Positions 21,867 to 33,962 are shown, counted from the stretch's first letter. The stretch: DNA of 64,000 nt from Rehmannia glutinosa (GCA_016081115.2 CM071931.1:23536317-23600316); one strand, 5' to 3'. The notes: generated from the letters alone by a model not told the origin. Program-made: numbers and translations.

Positions 21867-24800
21867 TGTCACGCCCCAAACGCGACGCGACGGCGATCAA
21901 TCACTTAAACAGAAATAAACCCAACATTCTAGAAAACGATGCAATAATCCCAAGTGAAACAAGGTCTAAAGCAGTGGAAAACTACAAGTACAGCACGATT
22001 ACAAATACATCCCAACAACCAAATAGCTTACAATCCAGAACTAGCAAATAAAGTACACATCATCACCAGTTTAAGTGTCAAAGGGTCATACGCCCTTAAA
22101 TTACAGTCCAAAATGGCAAAAGAAAATAAAAGAGTCCAACAGTAGAAAAATAAAAGAAAGCAGTCCAGCAACATAGATATCAATAGGAAGTAAGTCCAAC
22201 AGGCGGAGCACGAGAATTCAATCCAAGGCAGGTTCAGCTTCTTCGACAAAGTCATCCTCTAAGGTTAGAAAATAGGAGGGGGTGAGACAGAAATCTCAGT
22301 GGATGGGGTGATTGTGTGCAAGTGTGGCGATATGTATATAGTTAATGCGAGAAATTTAGTTGTATGAAAACGCGTGAGAGATGATGCATGATTTCACACA
22401 CAGTCCACAATCGTCGTGATAAATATATTTAAGTAATATACTTTTTTTTTTTGAGAAATTTAAGTAATATATTTATACAGTTAAGAAAACAGTTTGTGGC
22501 CAAGCAGACACTATGGTCCAAGCAGACAAGAGGATTGCGTACGAATTTGTAACGCCAATCCTATGCAAGACAAGTAGCGGTTGCGTGCAATCCTATGCCG
22601 AAACTCCTGCAATACGTGTGGATGGACATCGATTCCTTCGTTCTTCCTTTCCTTGTAACGCCAACCCTCGGACATGCATTCAAGTAGCGCAAGAGCGCCA
22701 ACCAAGACTTGTCACCTTATCGCTCCATCAAAGAAAAATCCACAATGGAGCTAGCAAGACTCGGATTTGTCATAATCATGATTATACCTCAAGTACTACG
22801 ACCCGCTTCCCTTGGAAAAACTCTCCCGAGAGTGGAATAGATGGTTCCATCCCCGATGTATCCACTCACCTTATCGACACACCAAGTTGACTCGACTCAA
22901 AGAAAAAATACACGTTCGGGAGTCAACCAGCAAAGAGAGATTCTTCATGAAAAGTCTTCGAAAATTTGCGTAAGGTAATTACGGCGTTGGTGGAGTTATT
23001 TGGATGAAGATGATTATCGGGAGGATAAGCAATCTTCGATATCTTGAAAGATTAGGTGAAACATAAGTCCGTTATATATTCGAAATCGCAAGACGAGGAA
23101 GTCGCCCCACGATCGCGTATTAATTGGTCAAGACGATCCGATAAATCAAGGGATTTTTGAGAAAATAAAATATTTTAATCAATAAGTAAAGTCAGAGGGT
23201 CCAGGGCTGTTTCTTTAAAATAAAAATAATTCGAGTTAGGTCCTTGTAAAAAGAAAATTTTCAATTAGCCCCGTTTTGTAAAAACCAATTCTTTTGGGGT
23301 TAAAAATTGAATAAATAAATGTCCGGACCTTGAAAAATTATGAGGTCAGTTCCTAAATTCTCTAAATTGTTCAGATATTTAGGTTTTTAAAGGTTTGAAG
23401 TCGATGTTTTATAAAATTCTCACATTGGCCCCAAATTTGTTAAAATTATCATTTTGGGCTCTAAGTTTAAATAATTGGAACTCACAAACCGGAAGAGATT
23501 TTAATGTGATTCCAGTTGTAAAATGTCACTAAGGTCAGTGGGATATTGGGACAAAAGCAGTTTTAAAAAGAAGTAAGTATAGGTCCCTTAACTTTTGAAA
23601 ATCTCATTTTTGTCCCATTTTGAAATAATTGCCTTTAAGGCTTTTAGGGGTCCAATTGTTATGAAATTTAAACCTTGGGTCCAAGATATAATTATGTTAT
23701 AGTTAAATTAGTATTTACAGGTGCATGGACCGCATAAGTCCTGGAAATTGTATTTTGGTCCTCAAGTTTAATTTTTTACAATTTAGTCCCTCAATTCTTA
23801 TAAAATTACTTTCCAAGCTCTAAACACTTGGATTTTTGGAATACACTTAAAATATGTTATTTTCAGTCCCTTAAGAGTTAAAATTTCAAATTTTAAAATT
23901 ATGGTCTGGTATAGTTTCTAAAATTTTACAATCTAGTCCTTGGGCTTTTAAGGGTTGATTTTATTTATCTAAAAACTCTTAAAACTTTATTAAAATGTCA
24001 AAACATAATTTTTGAACCTGAGTTCAGTCCCAAAAATCGAAAATTACAGAGGGGTCCCTTAAGTTTTATTTTCTTGCAATTAAGTCCACCAACTTTTTAT
24101 TTTTGCATTTTAAGTCCAAAAGTTGAATTTTAATCAATTATGCTCGACTTGTACATGTTATAAATCATTCAAAACATAGATTTCAAGAGTCATGCACATT
24201 TATATTATTCTCGTACAAAATTTCATCAAGTATAACAATAAAGTGTACATGTATGCCCTATTTTTTCGATAAATCGCATTTTTGAGCAACACTTGAGGAT
24301 TTTTCCAACTTGATACAAGAAAATAGCATGCAATACATAATATATATCTCAAGTGCTCAAAATCAAAATACTACATGCATTTTTTTAAATAAAACACCTA
24401 GAAGTTGAAAGAATTTTTCCACCCACCTTGTTTGTTTGGTTGATTAGTGTAAAGTGATATGTCACTAAACCTTGAGGATTTTAATCTTCACTTAAGGCAG
24501 CCCCTAAGTCAATTAATACAAGGATTTTTGAGTTAGAAAATGAAGAATTGAACTAAGGAGGGAAAAAGAGGAGGAATAGGCCAAAGGTACCACACTTACC
24601 TTGTGTAGTTGAAAGTTGTAGTCAAAAATTGATAGTCTCTTAATAACTTGATCACCTCTTAACCAAAGCTCCAAGGTCCCTAATCACCTCAAATTTATAA
24701 TTTTGGTGTTAAAATTCGAAATTAATAGGGAAGAAGAAGAAGGTACTAAAATTTCCATTTCTTACCTTATAGTCCAATTTCTTTACAATTTTTCTTCAAG

Positions 24801-25828
24801 ATGACAAGTCTCTTAATATCTTCAAAGGTCTTCTAGGTATACCTCAAAATCAAAAATAAATCAAACTTAAATTAGAAGGTGAAAGAGGTGAGCTAGAAGG
24901 TATAAGAATAGATTGAAGAAGAAAAATTCTTACCTTGTGTAGTATATGGTTCGAATTTTTTGTGAAGTTTAAGAGGGGAATTTCTTGTATTTTTTGGTTA
25001 AGTGTTAAGAAGAAGAAGAAAATGTGTAGAGAGATGTAGGAGGATTTTTAGAGAGAGTTGAGAGGATCTTCAAGTCTTAGAGTTGGGAAGAATGAAAATT
25101 GAAACAAAATTTGATCCCCAATATGGCCATTTGGCCATCCATGAGGGGGGGAGAGGGGTAAATTTTTTTTTTTTTTTGTCTTGTTTGATTAGATGATAAG
25201 TTAGAGTAATAATTGAGGAAATTAGGGAGTAAAGTAATACTTAGGTAACTTTATTAGGGACAATTAGCCAAAATGCTAAGTTTAGGGGGAATTTTTAAAT
25301 TTGTCTTGTTTGACCAATTGGGTGGTTGAGATTGTAGGATTATTCTAAGATGTAGGTTTGAATTAATGGTGTAAAAATACACAAGATGAATACACAAGGT
25401 GTACATGTACAAGAGTTTGGAGATATTTCTACACTTAAAATACCATCATGGCCGTCCCTTAAGGGGTATTTGGTAATTCCATATATATATTAGTGATTTC
25501 CTTGATCACTTATAAGTCTCATGATCACTTATTCTAAATCGAATTCTTGATTCTATAAGGTATAAATCTCTAAAATAAGTAGTCTCTTAAATTTCTAAGG
25601 TGACTAGTAAATACACAAGTAATAATAATGATGATCAACCAAGTGATCATAAATGTGAAATAAAATTAATAAATGATTACGATCGCAAGTAATAAATAAA
25701 AGAATTTAAATACAAAATATATTTATCATTAATATTTACCCGTCAAAGCGACGCGGTAGAATAGTCAAATAGTACAAAGACGATATGTGAGACAAGTACA
25801 TGTTCGAATAAAAATCTAGGGCTTCACA
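21867..25828 (-). mobile_element. Solo LTR of the gypsy family (3962 bp)
   Basis: Starts TGTCACGCCCC and ends GGGCTTCACA, flanked by ATAAA at 21862-21866 and 25829-25833. No internal sequence follows, so this is a solo LTR from LTR-LTR recombination. It is more diverged from the other LTRs than they are from each other (for example around 24430-24700). Duplicon B at about 36925 has the uninterrupted target CTCTATAAATTACGAC. Confidence 0.93.
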
Positions 25829-26017
25829 ATAAATTACGACTTACAGTTACATATAAATAGTTGAAATTTTCAAAACACGATCTTTTTCCCTGACAATCAT
25901 TTTTCAAGTCATTGTAGCGACTTGCTCAACTTTTGCTTGGAGTCGAGATATGTTATGATCAAATACTCTAATCCCTTGATCTTCAAGGACAAATAACCAC
26001 TATAAATTACGACTTAC

Positions 26018-27062
26018 ACATTACAAGAAACATGATCTATCCCAACACAAATTTAATGATGCTATTAAAAATCGGCAATATAAATAAGTATTTAATGACG
26101 CTTTTAAAAAGCTTTAAAAAACGTTTTACTATAAAAAATAGTGATATTTACTAGAAAGCGTTAGCATTTTAGTCAATTTAATGATACTTTTATTTAAGTG
26201 TCATTATCTTAATAAAATTACTGACTTTTTTTTATAAGTGTCATGATAATTATATAATTTACTTATGCATTTTTATTTGTGTCCTTAAAATAACAACGCC
26301 TAGTAAAAAGTGTCATAAAATTGATAATAGATTCTATTTTACTTACGCATTTTTCATTTGACGCCAAAATTTTAAAATTTACTTACATTATTTATTGTTT
26401 GTGGCATTAAAATGATGACGCTTATGAAAAAGCGTCATAAAGATGATATGTTCCACTTTACTTACGTATTTTTTATTTTTCACCAAATTTTTAAAAAGCG
26501 TCACAAAGTAAAAACTTATCTATGCATAGATTTTTGGGAATTGTGACAGATTGAAGTATAGAGAATGATAAATAGTGAATATTTGGTGTATAATTGACTA
26601 ACAACAAATATATATTCAATATGAGTCAAAAATTAAATAATAAGTTTAAAATGTTTTAAAAAATAAATAATTGATATTTAATAAATTTAAAAAAAAGCTA
26701 GAAATGTAAAATTGTCACAATTTTAATGACACTAATTTCCAAAAGCGCCACGACTTTAAAGATGCTTAATAGCGTCCTTAAATTCAACAACTCTTTTATT
26801 GTTAGGAAAACTTCATCTAAAATATATTGAATCTTTAAGAATTGTGATAGAAAGTAGCATCACCACATAATGACACATTTGATAAAAGCGTCATCAAATG
26901 AATTTTATCTACGCATAAATCTTGCGTCAAATATTTTTGTGACATCAAGTTTAAAAACGCAACTCATGATGCTTTAAAAAATATATGTAATGTATCTTAT
27001 GACGCTAATAAGCGTCCCAAAGTGAAAACTTTAGCGTCACTAAACACAATTTTTTTGTAGTG
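26018..27062. mobile_element. Non-autonomous CACTA element (1045 bp), shared by both duplicons
   Basis: Left end ACATTACAAGAAA, right end TTTTTTTGTAGTG, with 3-bp duplication TAC (26015-26017, 27063-27065). The interior is full of AGCGTCATnAA / GACGCTT motifs in both orientations, like the subterminal repeats that bind CACTA transposase. No transposase gene. The left terminus is mutated from CACTACAAG. Confidence 0.82.
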
Positions 27063-28239
27063 TACTGTTACGTGTAAAGAATTGAAATTTTCAAAACACA
27101 ATCATTTTCCCCATCCAAACTTAACAAACACTTTTTAAAGAGTTTGTGGTGACTTGCTCAACTTTTGCACGGAGCAAAGATATGCTATGATCAAATACTT
27201 TAATCATTGATCTTTGAGGAACAATAATCACTCTGTAAATCACGACTTGCAGTTACAAATCAAAGAATTGAAATATTAATGCATGAACTGGTCATAACTT
27301 AGTTGATCAAGTTGCTACTATCATGATTGTGTTTTTCATGATACATAAATTCATAATATAGTTTTCATCGATCCGATGAAAAAATCCATGTTCTAGAAAA
27401 TGGATTCATGCATAAATGCCAGAATTTCCCCTAATATAATGCATGAATAACTCAAACTGAAATAAATTAAGAAAGAAGAGTATAATGGCAGGTCTGGTGT
27501 TTTGGTCCATAACTTCGCCTCGAATACTCACCCACTTAATTAACTCAGCCATCAATAGAGATTCAAAATTATGGTATTTGTTCGTGATGATCATAAAACG
27601 TTGAAATTACACAAAAATCATCCAAGTTTTCTTTCAGATTAATGTTCCTATTCACTACATTGTTCAGTAGGCATGAGACCGTTCAAGTATTTTTTTCGTG
27701 CGAAAAATTACCTCGCATTAATGGAAAATCGTGGCAAAAATACTTTTTGCTGAAATAATTATGAATTTCAAATTTATGGTTGAATTCTAGATCAAAATGT
27801 ATGTTATACTTGATGTGAAGTACTTTTTAGTATAATTGTGATGGTAAAAATGCGAGTGGCTGAAAAGTGTATCTATCTTTGTCATGTGCGATGAAGGTGT
27901 AATAATAAGATTTAATGTGATTTTGTTTCTTTAGATGTGCGACTAAAACACATATAGTTTAGATGTGATTTTAAAGTGTAATAAATAAAATCATGATGAG
28001 AAAATGATGGTTGACAAAGTAAAAGTGAGTGAGTCGTGCGTTTTTGGATAAATATCACGAGTAATCTATACGTGTTAGAGGGATGGAAAATTTCCTCATA
28101 AGTCTAGCTCTTGCTCTCATTTACATCTAAACTATCTAAGCACCTCATATAATTTAGCAAAGTATACTACTGATATGATAGGAGGACGTTTTGAGTATGC
28201 TGATGGGACTATAAAATCAACTTGGATCTTCCTTTGTAC

Positions 28240-28240
<1 letters not shown>

Positions 28241-28278
<38 letters not shown>
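28241..28278. repeat. (TA)19 microsatellite
   Basis: Perfect TA repeat at the homologous position in each 1.1-kb unit, between TTTGTACG and the CGATCAGTGAG phrase. Confidence 0.95.
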
Positions 28279-28281
<3 letters not shown>

Positions 28282-28480
28282 GATCAGTGAGTTCTTGATA
28301 ATATGTGAATTTGGTTAATGTGCTTTCAAGAAACTGCCTTCTGATAATAATTTTGGGGGAATTTGAAGTTGTGTTGTTTTTTTTTGAAATTCTTGCATGT
28401 GATATATGAAAACAATTTATATAGTTGTATGTTTATAATCATATTAAATCCCAAGTCAATCACATTTCTAAAATTTTATA

Positions 28481-28524
28481 GCAGCACGCTTGGTTGCTCA
28501 AGACTATACCCAGGTTCAGGGGGT
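28481..28524 (+). pseudogene. Fragment of copia RT
   Basis: Encodes AARLVAQDYTQVQG (ARLVAQGYTQVQG in the array copies), the conserved copia RT start KARLVAQGYTQ. It stops where a CACTAGTA terminus begins, so the CACTA end interrupts the RT remnant. Confidence 0.6.
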
Positions 28525-28600
28525 CACTAGTAAAAAAAAGCCCATATAATCACCAAATAGGCATATCTATTTTCCACTTAAATTGATGCCTCAAGAGTGG
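28525..28600 (+). mobile_element. CACTA-like terminus (truncated element)
   Basis: CACTAGTAAAAAAAAGCCC resembles a CACTA terminal inverted repeat. No matching TACTAGTG end was seen nearby, so the element is truncated. In the array the same terminus (CACTAGTACAAAAAAGCCC) is cut after ~60 bp by the tandem junction. Confidence 0.5.
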
Positions 28601-29245
28601 CAGTGACAATTTTGAAAATAAAACGAAGTCTTTAAGCATTGGTTCTATTAAAAACCGATGCCTATATATTAATGTCTTTTATTATTTAAGAATAAATTAA
28701 AAACATAGGTATCAATTTTTTAATATACAACCGATACCTTTAACTTGACTTTACGCGTCATTTGTTTAGCAACAATCAATACCAAAATGTTTAAAAACAT
28801 TTTTGTCGACAATCTTAGTAATCCAGAGAGCCAAGTGCAGTAGGGTTTTTCCTTCACGAGTATACGAATATCCTCATCCACCGTAGCAGCTTTCAGGTAC
28901 CCGCTGTTGCTTCTCGCATCTGCGAAATTTACATCTCTCATCCATTTTTAGCTTGATGTTTTTGATGTGCAATTGATATGAATTGCGAGGATTAGGTGAA
29001 GAAATACAGTTTTAAGATTATTTAAGGACCTATGCAATCCATTGCCCTCCGCAAATGGTTATAATTACTCTATCTGTTGGAGCATGATTAGTTAGTTGCG
29101 CTCTTATTATTTATATTTATTTGTCTTGTTTGTCTGTTTCAGAATTGAAGGGGCCGAAAAATGTTGCACTAGAAGTTTGAGCACCCAAGGCACGGGTCAC
29201 TCGGTTTCCTCCCAAGGAAGTGGGCTAATCACTATACGGGAAAGG
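28601..29245. other. Unassigned DNA between the 1.15-kb unit and the CACTA element
   Basis: Contains ACCGATGCCTATA / AACCGATACCTTT phrases, perhaps subterminal repeats of the truncated CACTA end, and a minus-strand frame of 73 codons (28720-28941) with no recognised motif. A TTTCAG acceptor-like site at ~29140 precedes a short open plus-strand stretch. Nothing assignable. Confidence 0.35.
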
Positions 29246-29272
29246 CACTACAAGAAAAATGAGAATTTGGCA

Positions 29273-29985
29273 CTACTCAGAACCTTCAAACTCCTTCCAA
29301 AAAAGGGCACAATCATATTTGCAAGCATGAATGGATAGATACCCTAAACCCAACTCTTGCAGCATAGACTTTGCCTCGTAATGCGACTTTGGAACTCTGT
29401 CACCTTTAGGCAATATAGTTTTCAAAAAGTTTAACATGTCAAAGGACTTATTGCTCCACTTACTATATACCTTCATGTGTAGGAAGTTGACAACAGTAGA
29501 TAATGTTGAGGTTGAACAACCTGTATATAATTCTTGTTGTGCCTCTCTCAACAACTTATCAAAGCCCTCTTGGGTAAATTGAAAGACATTGTGAACACCT
29601 TTACTACTGCTATCTTCTTGCAAACTATTCAAACAATTATTCATCTCAACAAGCATATCTTGCACTCCATCATCTTCATCGGTATCGATATCATCATCAC
29701 CAAAATCGCATCTTGCAATTCCTCACTAATATTAGTTTTATTAGTGTTGGACTCACGAGGCTCTCCATGATACATCCACCGTGTATAGAACTTATTTATA
29801 CCAGGAAATAGAAGATGATTGAAAACTACATCTTGGCTATGGATGCCAACATTTAAGCAGTCCACGCATGGACAACGAATATGGCATTCTGCTCCCATAT
29901 GATCTCTTACAAACTTCATGAAAGATTGAACTCCCTTCACATGATCATCTGAAAATCTCTTTGCTGTCATCCAACTTTTATCCAT
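29273..29985 (-). pseudogene. N-terminal fragment of a CACTA TNPD-type transposase
   Basis: Starts MDKSWMTAKRFSDDHVKGV, then HIRCPCVDCLNVGIHSQD, HLLFPGINKFYTRWMYHGE. This is the Cys-rich transposase-associated domain (PF13963 type) at the N-terminus of En/Spm TNPD proteins. A frameshift near 29695 moves to the frame with DDGVQDML, LLREAQQELYTGCSTST, HMKVYSKWSNKSFDMLNFLK, PKSHYEAKSMLQELGLGY and CALFWKEFE. It stops at GSE next to the left inverted repeat. About 240 codons remain of a protein that normally has many hundreds; the catalytic part is absent. Confidence 0.88.
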
Positions 29986-32520
29986 TTTTCCTTCTTAGAA
30001 AGTGTTAAATTGTTGACTATTTACATAGCAAAAACCACACAAGTGAATTAGATAGACCATGATATGCAAATATTGGCAATAAAAATATCACAATATGCCA
30101 AAGTATCAAATTTTAACTGTGATTAATTCGAGTGAAACTAATTTAAAAGAGAAATGTAGTTGTAGCTAAAAAGGAACTAGTGTTATACTTAAGGGAAAGA
30201 AGCCATATGAAACACTGTGTCATATTACACTTAAGGATTGCAGTATATAATAGTCACCTAAGAAGATAAATTCAGATCAAGAACCCACAAGTTCTGCAAA
30301 GTATGTCAAATTTGCAATGAAAATGAGTCAGCCCAACACAATACATCAAAGTGCAAATTTAGATATTTGCTCAAAAAAGATATTACCATGTATGCTTTCC
30401 AAATTAGTTTAAACAGTTTCCGTAACACATTAAATTACATTTGACATTGGTATTCAGTCAGATTCTGATAGCTGCATAATAATTTAATCTCTATCATGTA
30501 AGTTTTACAAGTTCCTTTCATGCTAATGAGATGTCTGCTTATAAATGGACTGTTTAAAATATATAAACAAATCTATACCAATTGTAGCAGTTAGTCAGAT
30601 TCAGAAAATAAGAGCTTTCAAATCCAACACATAAGGATTTTGCAAATACATCATGCATCTATGTAGTTCCATGTGAAATCAATCCAAGAATTTCATCTTC
30701 AGGGGCGATTTTTATAATTATTCATTAAAATGGGACTGTGAAAGAAAATGCAAGAGTGTGTACTTACTCTCTTTTCAAGAAACTTCCCTAAGCTCAGACC
30801 TTGAAGCTTTTTCTTCTTCCAAAAGATGCAGCAATACCGTACAACTGCTGCTAGTAATACCAAAACTACTGATTCAATTAAGAGAACAATATTATTGTCC
30901 TCTCATTACCTGTAGAAAAAAGAAAATGTCAGACTTCAACTTCTTGTGACATGAAACAATACAAGAACTTGGTGCAACTTAGCCTAATTGCTGCAAAATT
31001 ATTGAATTCCTATATGGTAGAATGCATGTGCATCATTAAAACCTGTACAATGAAAGATGAAATATGTCACCAATCCCCAATTTGTAGCCCATGGCCATGG
31101 CAGCTTTCTTACCATTTCTAACAGCCACTGCCATTCCCTAACTAAAGACTATTAAATTTCAGTTTCAAGCAATGAAAAAGAAATCAAGTTGACCAAATTT
31201 TTACTCCAATAAAATTTCACCAAAAATGAATTCCACCTCATTAAACTCTAATGAAGTTCACAATCCAGGTTTTATACAGAAAACAGAGTTTCATTGCTAA
31301 CTTTATACAAACTAAGTCTAAGAACATGATATACCTCAAAATAAATTGGTGTATAAAATCTAGGAAAGAAATCAATTAAGCTTCCAAAAACAGAATTAAA
31401 CACACAAATTCATATTACATCTCCAAATTCCAGTCGATGCACGCAATTAATAATTTAAATATTTAACCCAAACTCTACAAACAAAAACCCAATCAGTAAT
31501 CGCAGAACCATTATCAACAAATATATGCACGAAACAATTAACTAATACATTAAATTTACATAAAAATATAATATACATATATATACATATATATGTTTCG
31601 CGAGAGAGAGATAGTTACAGGCTCTTCAGAGATAACACTAATGCATAATTCCACTGACAAAAATGCACCAAAACGCGAAACCTTAAGCTCGTAGAAGCAA
31701 GAGGCGTGGAGATTAATTATTAATTTATTTTCTGAATGCAGTGCAAAAACTCGTGTGTTTACCCCAAACGAAGTCACCCAAATTCGAAGGCCGAGAGGGA
31801 GAGAGAATGAGAGACCGTAGGAACTAAATTAAGCCTTTACCCCAAACAAATTCGAAGGCCGAGAGAGAATTCTTCAACCTGTTCCATGTCCTTCCTTGGA
31901 GAGAGAGAGAGAATTCTTCAGACTGAGCAGACTGAAAAAAATCGTGTTGAGAAGGAGAGAGTGAAAATGACTGATATGGCGCGAGTGAAAACAAAACTCC
32001 GGGAAAAAAATGGAGTGAAAAAAACGTCCCAAATTGAAATTTTATTTAGATTGTTTTATTTATGCTTTTATTTATGCCACAAATTCTTTTAATTTTATTT
32101 TGTTAAATTTTTCAGCAATTTTTATGAATAAGTCTTCAATGTTTAAAAGTACTTATTTGTGTACTAAAAAAATATTTATTTATAAAAAAATGTTAAATAT
32201 AAAGAAGAAAAATATTGTAAGATTTTATAAAAGAAATGTAACTTTTATTTCTTTTCTATAATATTATAAGAAAATCAAATACTAAGTTCTTTTGCAACAT
32301 ATGTAAAAAATGTCACAAGTAGCATTATTTAGGCCTTCCTACACGATTTTGATATGTCTCTAATTGGGTAACTTTTGTAGACATAAAAAATCGTTATTAA
32401 TCATTACTTTTTTGTCACAAAAAAAATAGTTGGAAGGAGGTGAGAGGTTTGAGAATATTGTACTTAAATAGAGACGACATAAAAAAAAGGTCACTAAAAG
32501 AAGCTAACTGAGACGATCTT
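29986..32520 (-). other. 5' non-coding part of the CACTA element
   Basis: About 2.5 kb upstream of the TNPD-like start, mostly AT-rich with no recognisable exon. GAGAGAGA-rich stretches at 31790-31910 may be 5' UTR. Near 32460-32550 are GAGACGACATAAAA / GAGACGATC / CGTCTCAAAT motifs that look like subterminal repeats. Confidence 0.45.
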
Positions 32521-32720
32521 AGTTGCGTCCCAAAAACAAACGTCTCAAATTCCATAATTTGTTGTAGTGAGGGTAACTACCTAATTGTATTAATATTTTT
32601 TCGTCTTCCGAAAATATTTGGAATGATTGATTTCTGTAATGTGCTTCCAATTCGTGATATGAGAAGATGAACTGGATGGATATATCAATAGAAGTTTTGG
32701 CTAACAAGAGAAATAAGTGT

Positions 32721-33556
32721 TGTTGGCTTGTTATTCCTTTGATTTCCCTTTTAAGGATATGCTAAATCTAATTTTTAGACTTAAATTAAATTAGAGTTTG
32801 TCAAAATATATTGGTATTTGTTTTATTATTTGCCATCTTTATTATCGGTTGATATGCAGGTTTTCATATTTATCATTATTTTTATTCAATGAAGAATCCT
32901 TGTTTAGAAGGGAAGATTGGCCCACAAGAATAGATAAGGTTAAGAGTTATGTTTGTTGAAGTAGTTTGTTTGTATTAAATAGGACTCTTGTTCACGTTGG
33001 AATATTTTAGAAGTTTATACCATGCACTTTTGTCTATGTAATGGGAGTTCTAATAGTATGTGGTTTCGTCCTAAATAAGTGTTTTAATTTATTTAGGATA
33101 TATTCAACCGTTAGTGCTTTTATATAAAGAGCTGGAAGCTTAGATTGTGTTTTATGAATTTGACGAGAAAAACAGAGCACATCTTGGAGAAGAGAAAATT
33201 AATACATATTAAAAGCATCCGGTTTTTGTTGCGCTCCAGCATATTGGTAGTGCGGGTTCTTAAAACTTTAGTTGGAGAGTTCTTTGTGTTCATCTTATAT
33301 CTTTGAGTTTCAACGGACGCGTATACATTCTTCAAGAGGAAGAAGGCGAGTCTTCGGGAAGAAGATTGTTAGTAGAATTATTTTTCTCTGGGCGTGGCCT
33401 CGCGGAGTAGGATTTGTTAATCCGAACCACATTAGTATCGTTGTGTTTTTATTTTCCACTAAGCAGAAATACCGGTGTCAAAACTGGTGTTGTAACATCA
33501 ATTTACAATATCAGTTGTTCAGATTGTTGATAATAATTTAATAATTTGGGGCAACA
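32721..33556 (+). repeat. Probable 5' LTR of a decayed copia element
   Basis: Begins near TGTTGGCTTG and ends GGGGCAACA; TTTATATAAAG at ~33119 looks like a TATA region. It lies directly before a PBS-like GTGACATCTAGAGC (degenerate TGGTATCAGAGC) and a copia gag start. The left boundary is uncertain by a few bases and no duplication was found. Confidence 0.55.
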
Positions 33557-33640
33557 AATTATAACAAGTGACATCTAGAGCGGGTTACCAGATATAATTG
33601 GTTTTGATCTTGAATTAAATTGTTGCCATTATTTGTGAAG

Positions 33641-33960
33641 ATGAGTACGCGAAGAAGGTTCGATTGTCCGTCCACCGTCGTTAGAAGGTACAAATTTTTC
33701 TTACTAGAAAGCTCGTATGCATGCCTTTATCCAATATGTGGATGAAAAGGCCTGGGAATCGATTGTGAATGGATGGGAATATCCAACTACGAAAAACGAG
33801 AAGAAGGAAACTGTCCCAAAAGTGAGATCCCTTTGGACAACTGACCAGATCGAATTGGTTCATGCCAATTCCAAAGTCTTGAATGCGATTTTCAATGTTG
33901 TTGACGCCAATTAATTTAGGTTTATTGCAAACTGTGTAACAACCAAGGAAGCTTGGGAAA
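33641..33960 (+). pseudogene. Copia gag N-terminal remnant
   Basis: ATG at 33641, then a frameshift. The better frame reads GTNFSY, a TAG in place of the usual Trp codon, KARMHAFIQYVDEKAWESIV, NGWEYPTT, then VRSLWTTDQIELVHANSK, VLNAIFNVVDAN (TAA) and FRFIANCVTTKEAWE. This is the copia gag (UBN2) pattern. It breaks off at ~33960 where a simple tandem repeat begins; no downstream pol. Confidence 0.75.
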
Positions 33961-33962
33961 AC

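Larger units (their letters stand above)
21180..27290 (-). repeat. ~185-bp tandem units with a conserved exon-like frame (array A, interrupted)
   Basis: Unit marks (CCATCCAAARCTGACAATC or variant) fall at about 21183, 21371, 21556, 21740, 25890 and 27113, a 184-188 bp period once the solo LTR and CACTA insert are removed. On the minus strand several units keep an open stretch like GIKVFDHSISLLRAKVEQVT followed by LKSDCQ and WMGK. Unit length is not a multiple of three, so a continuous repeat protein is impossible. Duplicated exons with intron sequence, or decayed coding DNA, are the options. Family not recognised. Confidence 0.75.
20452..28582 (+). repeat. Duplicon A
   Basis: Colinear with 34846-43705 once insertions are removed. 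Shared landmarks are CTCCAAACTAATTAAAAG, a GAGACCGTCTCAT hairpin MITE, six ~185-bp units, a CACTA element in the fifth unit, and a ~1.15-kb unit with a (TA)n tract. A alone carries the solo LTR at 21867-25828. Confidence 0.85.
27433..28582 (+). repeat. Single, pre-duplication copy of the ~1.15-kb unit
   Basis: Runs from TAATATAATGCATGAATAAC to TTTTCCACTTAA. Its left and right unique flanks are both present. Units of the array at 43706-47785 join these two ends as CCACTTAATATAA, so this copy shows the state before tandem amplification. Confidence 0.8.
29246..32569 (-). mobile_element. CACTA (En/Spm) transposon, 3324 bp, defective
   Basis: Ends CACTACAAGAAAAAT and (reverse complement) CACTACAACAAATT, with 3-bp duplication AGG at 29243-29245 and 32570-32572. 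It carries the start of a TNPD-type gene on the minus strand that stops just inside the left terminus. The transposase body is therefore missing and the element is non-autonomous. Confidence 0.88.

Noticed and set aside
21180..27290. Evenly spaced 185-bp units considered as a CRISPR-like array or centromeric satellite
   Set aside because: Plant DNA with no repeat-spacer structure; only six units per block, with an exon-like frame, which does not fit a large satellite array.
28720..28941. 73-codon minus-strand frame considered as a host gene
   Set aside because: No motif, no splice partners, and it lies between transposon fragments.
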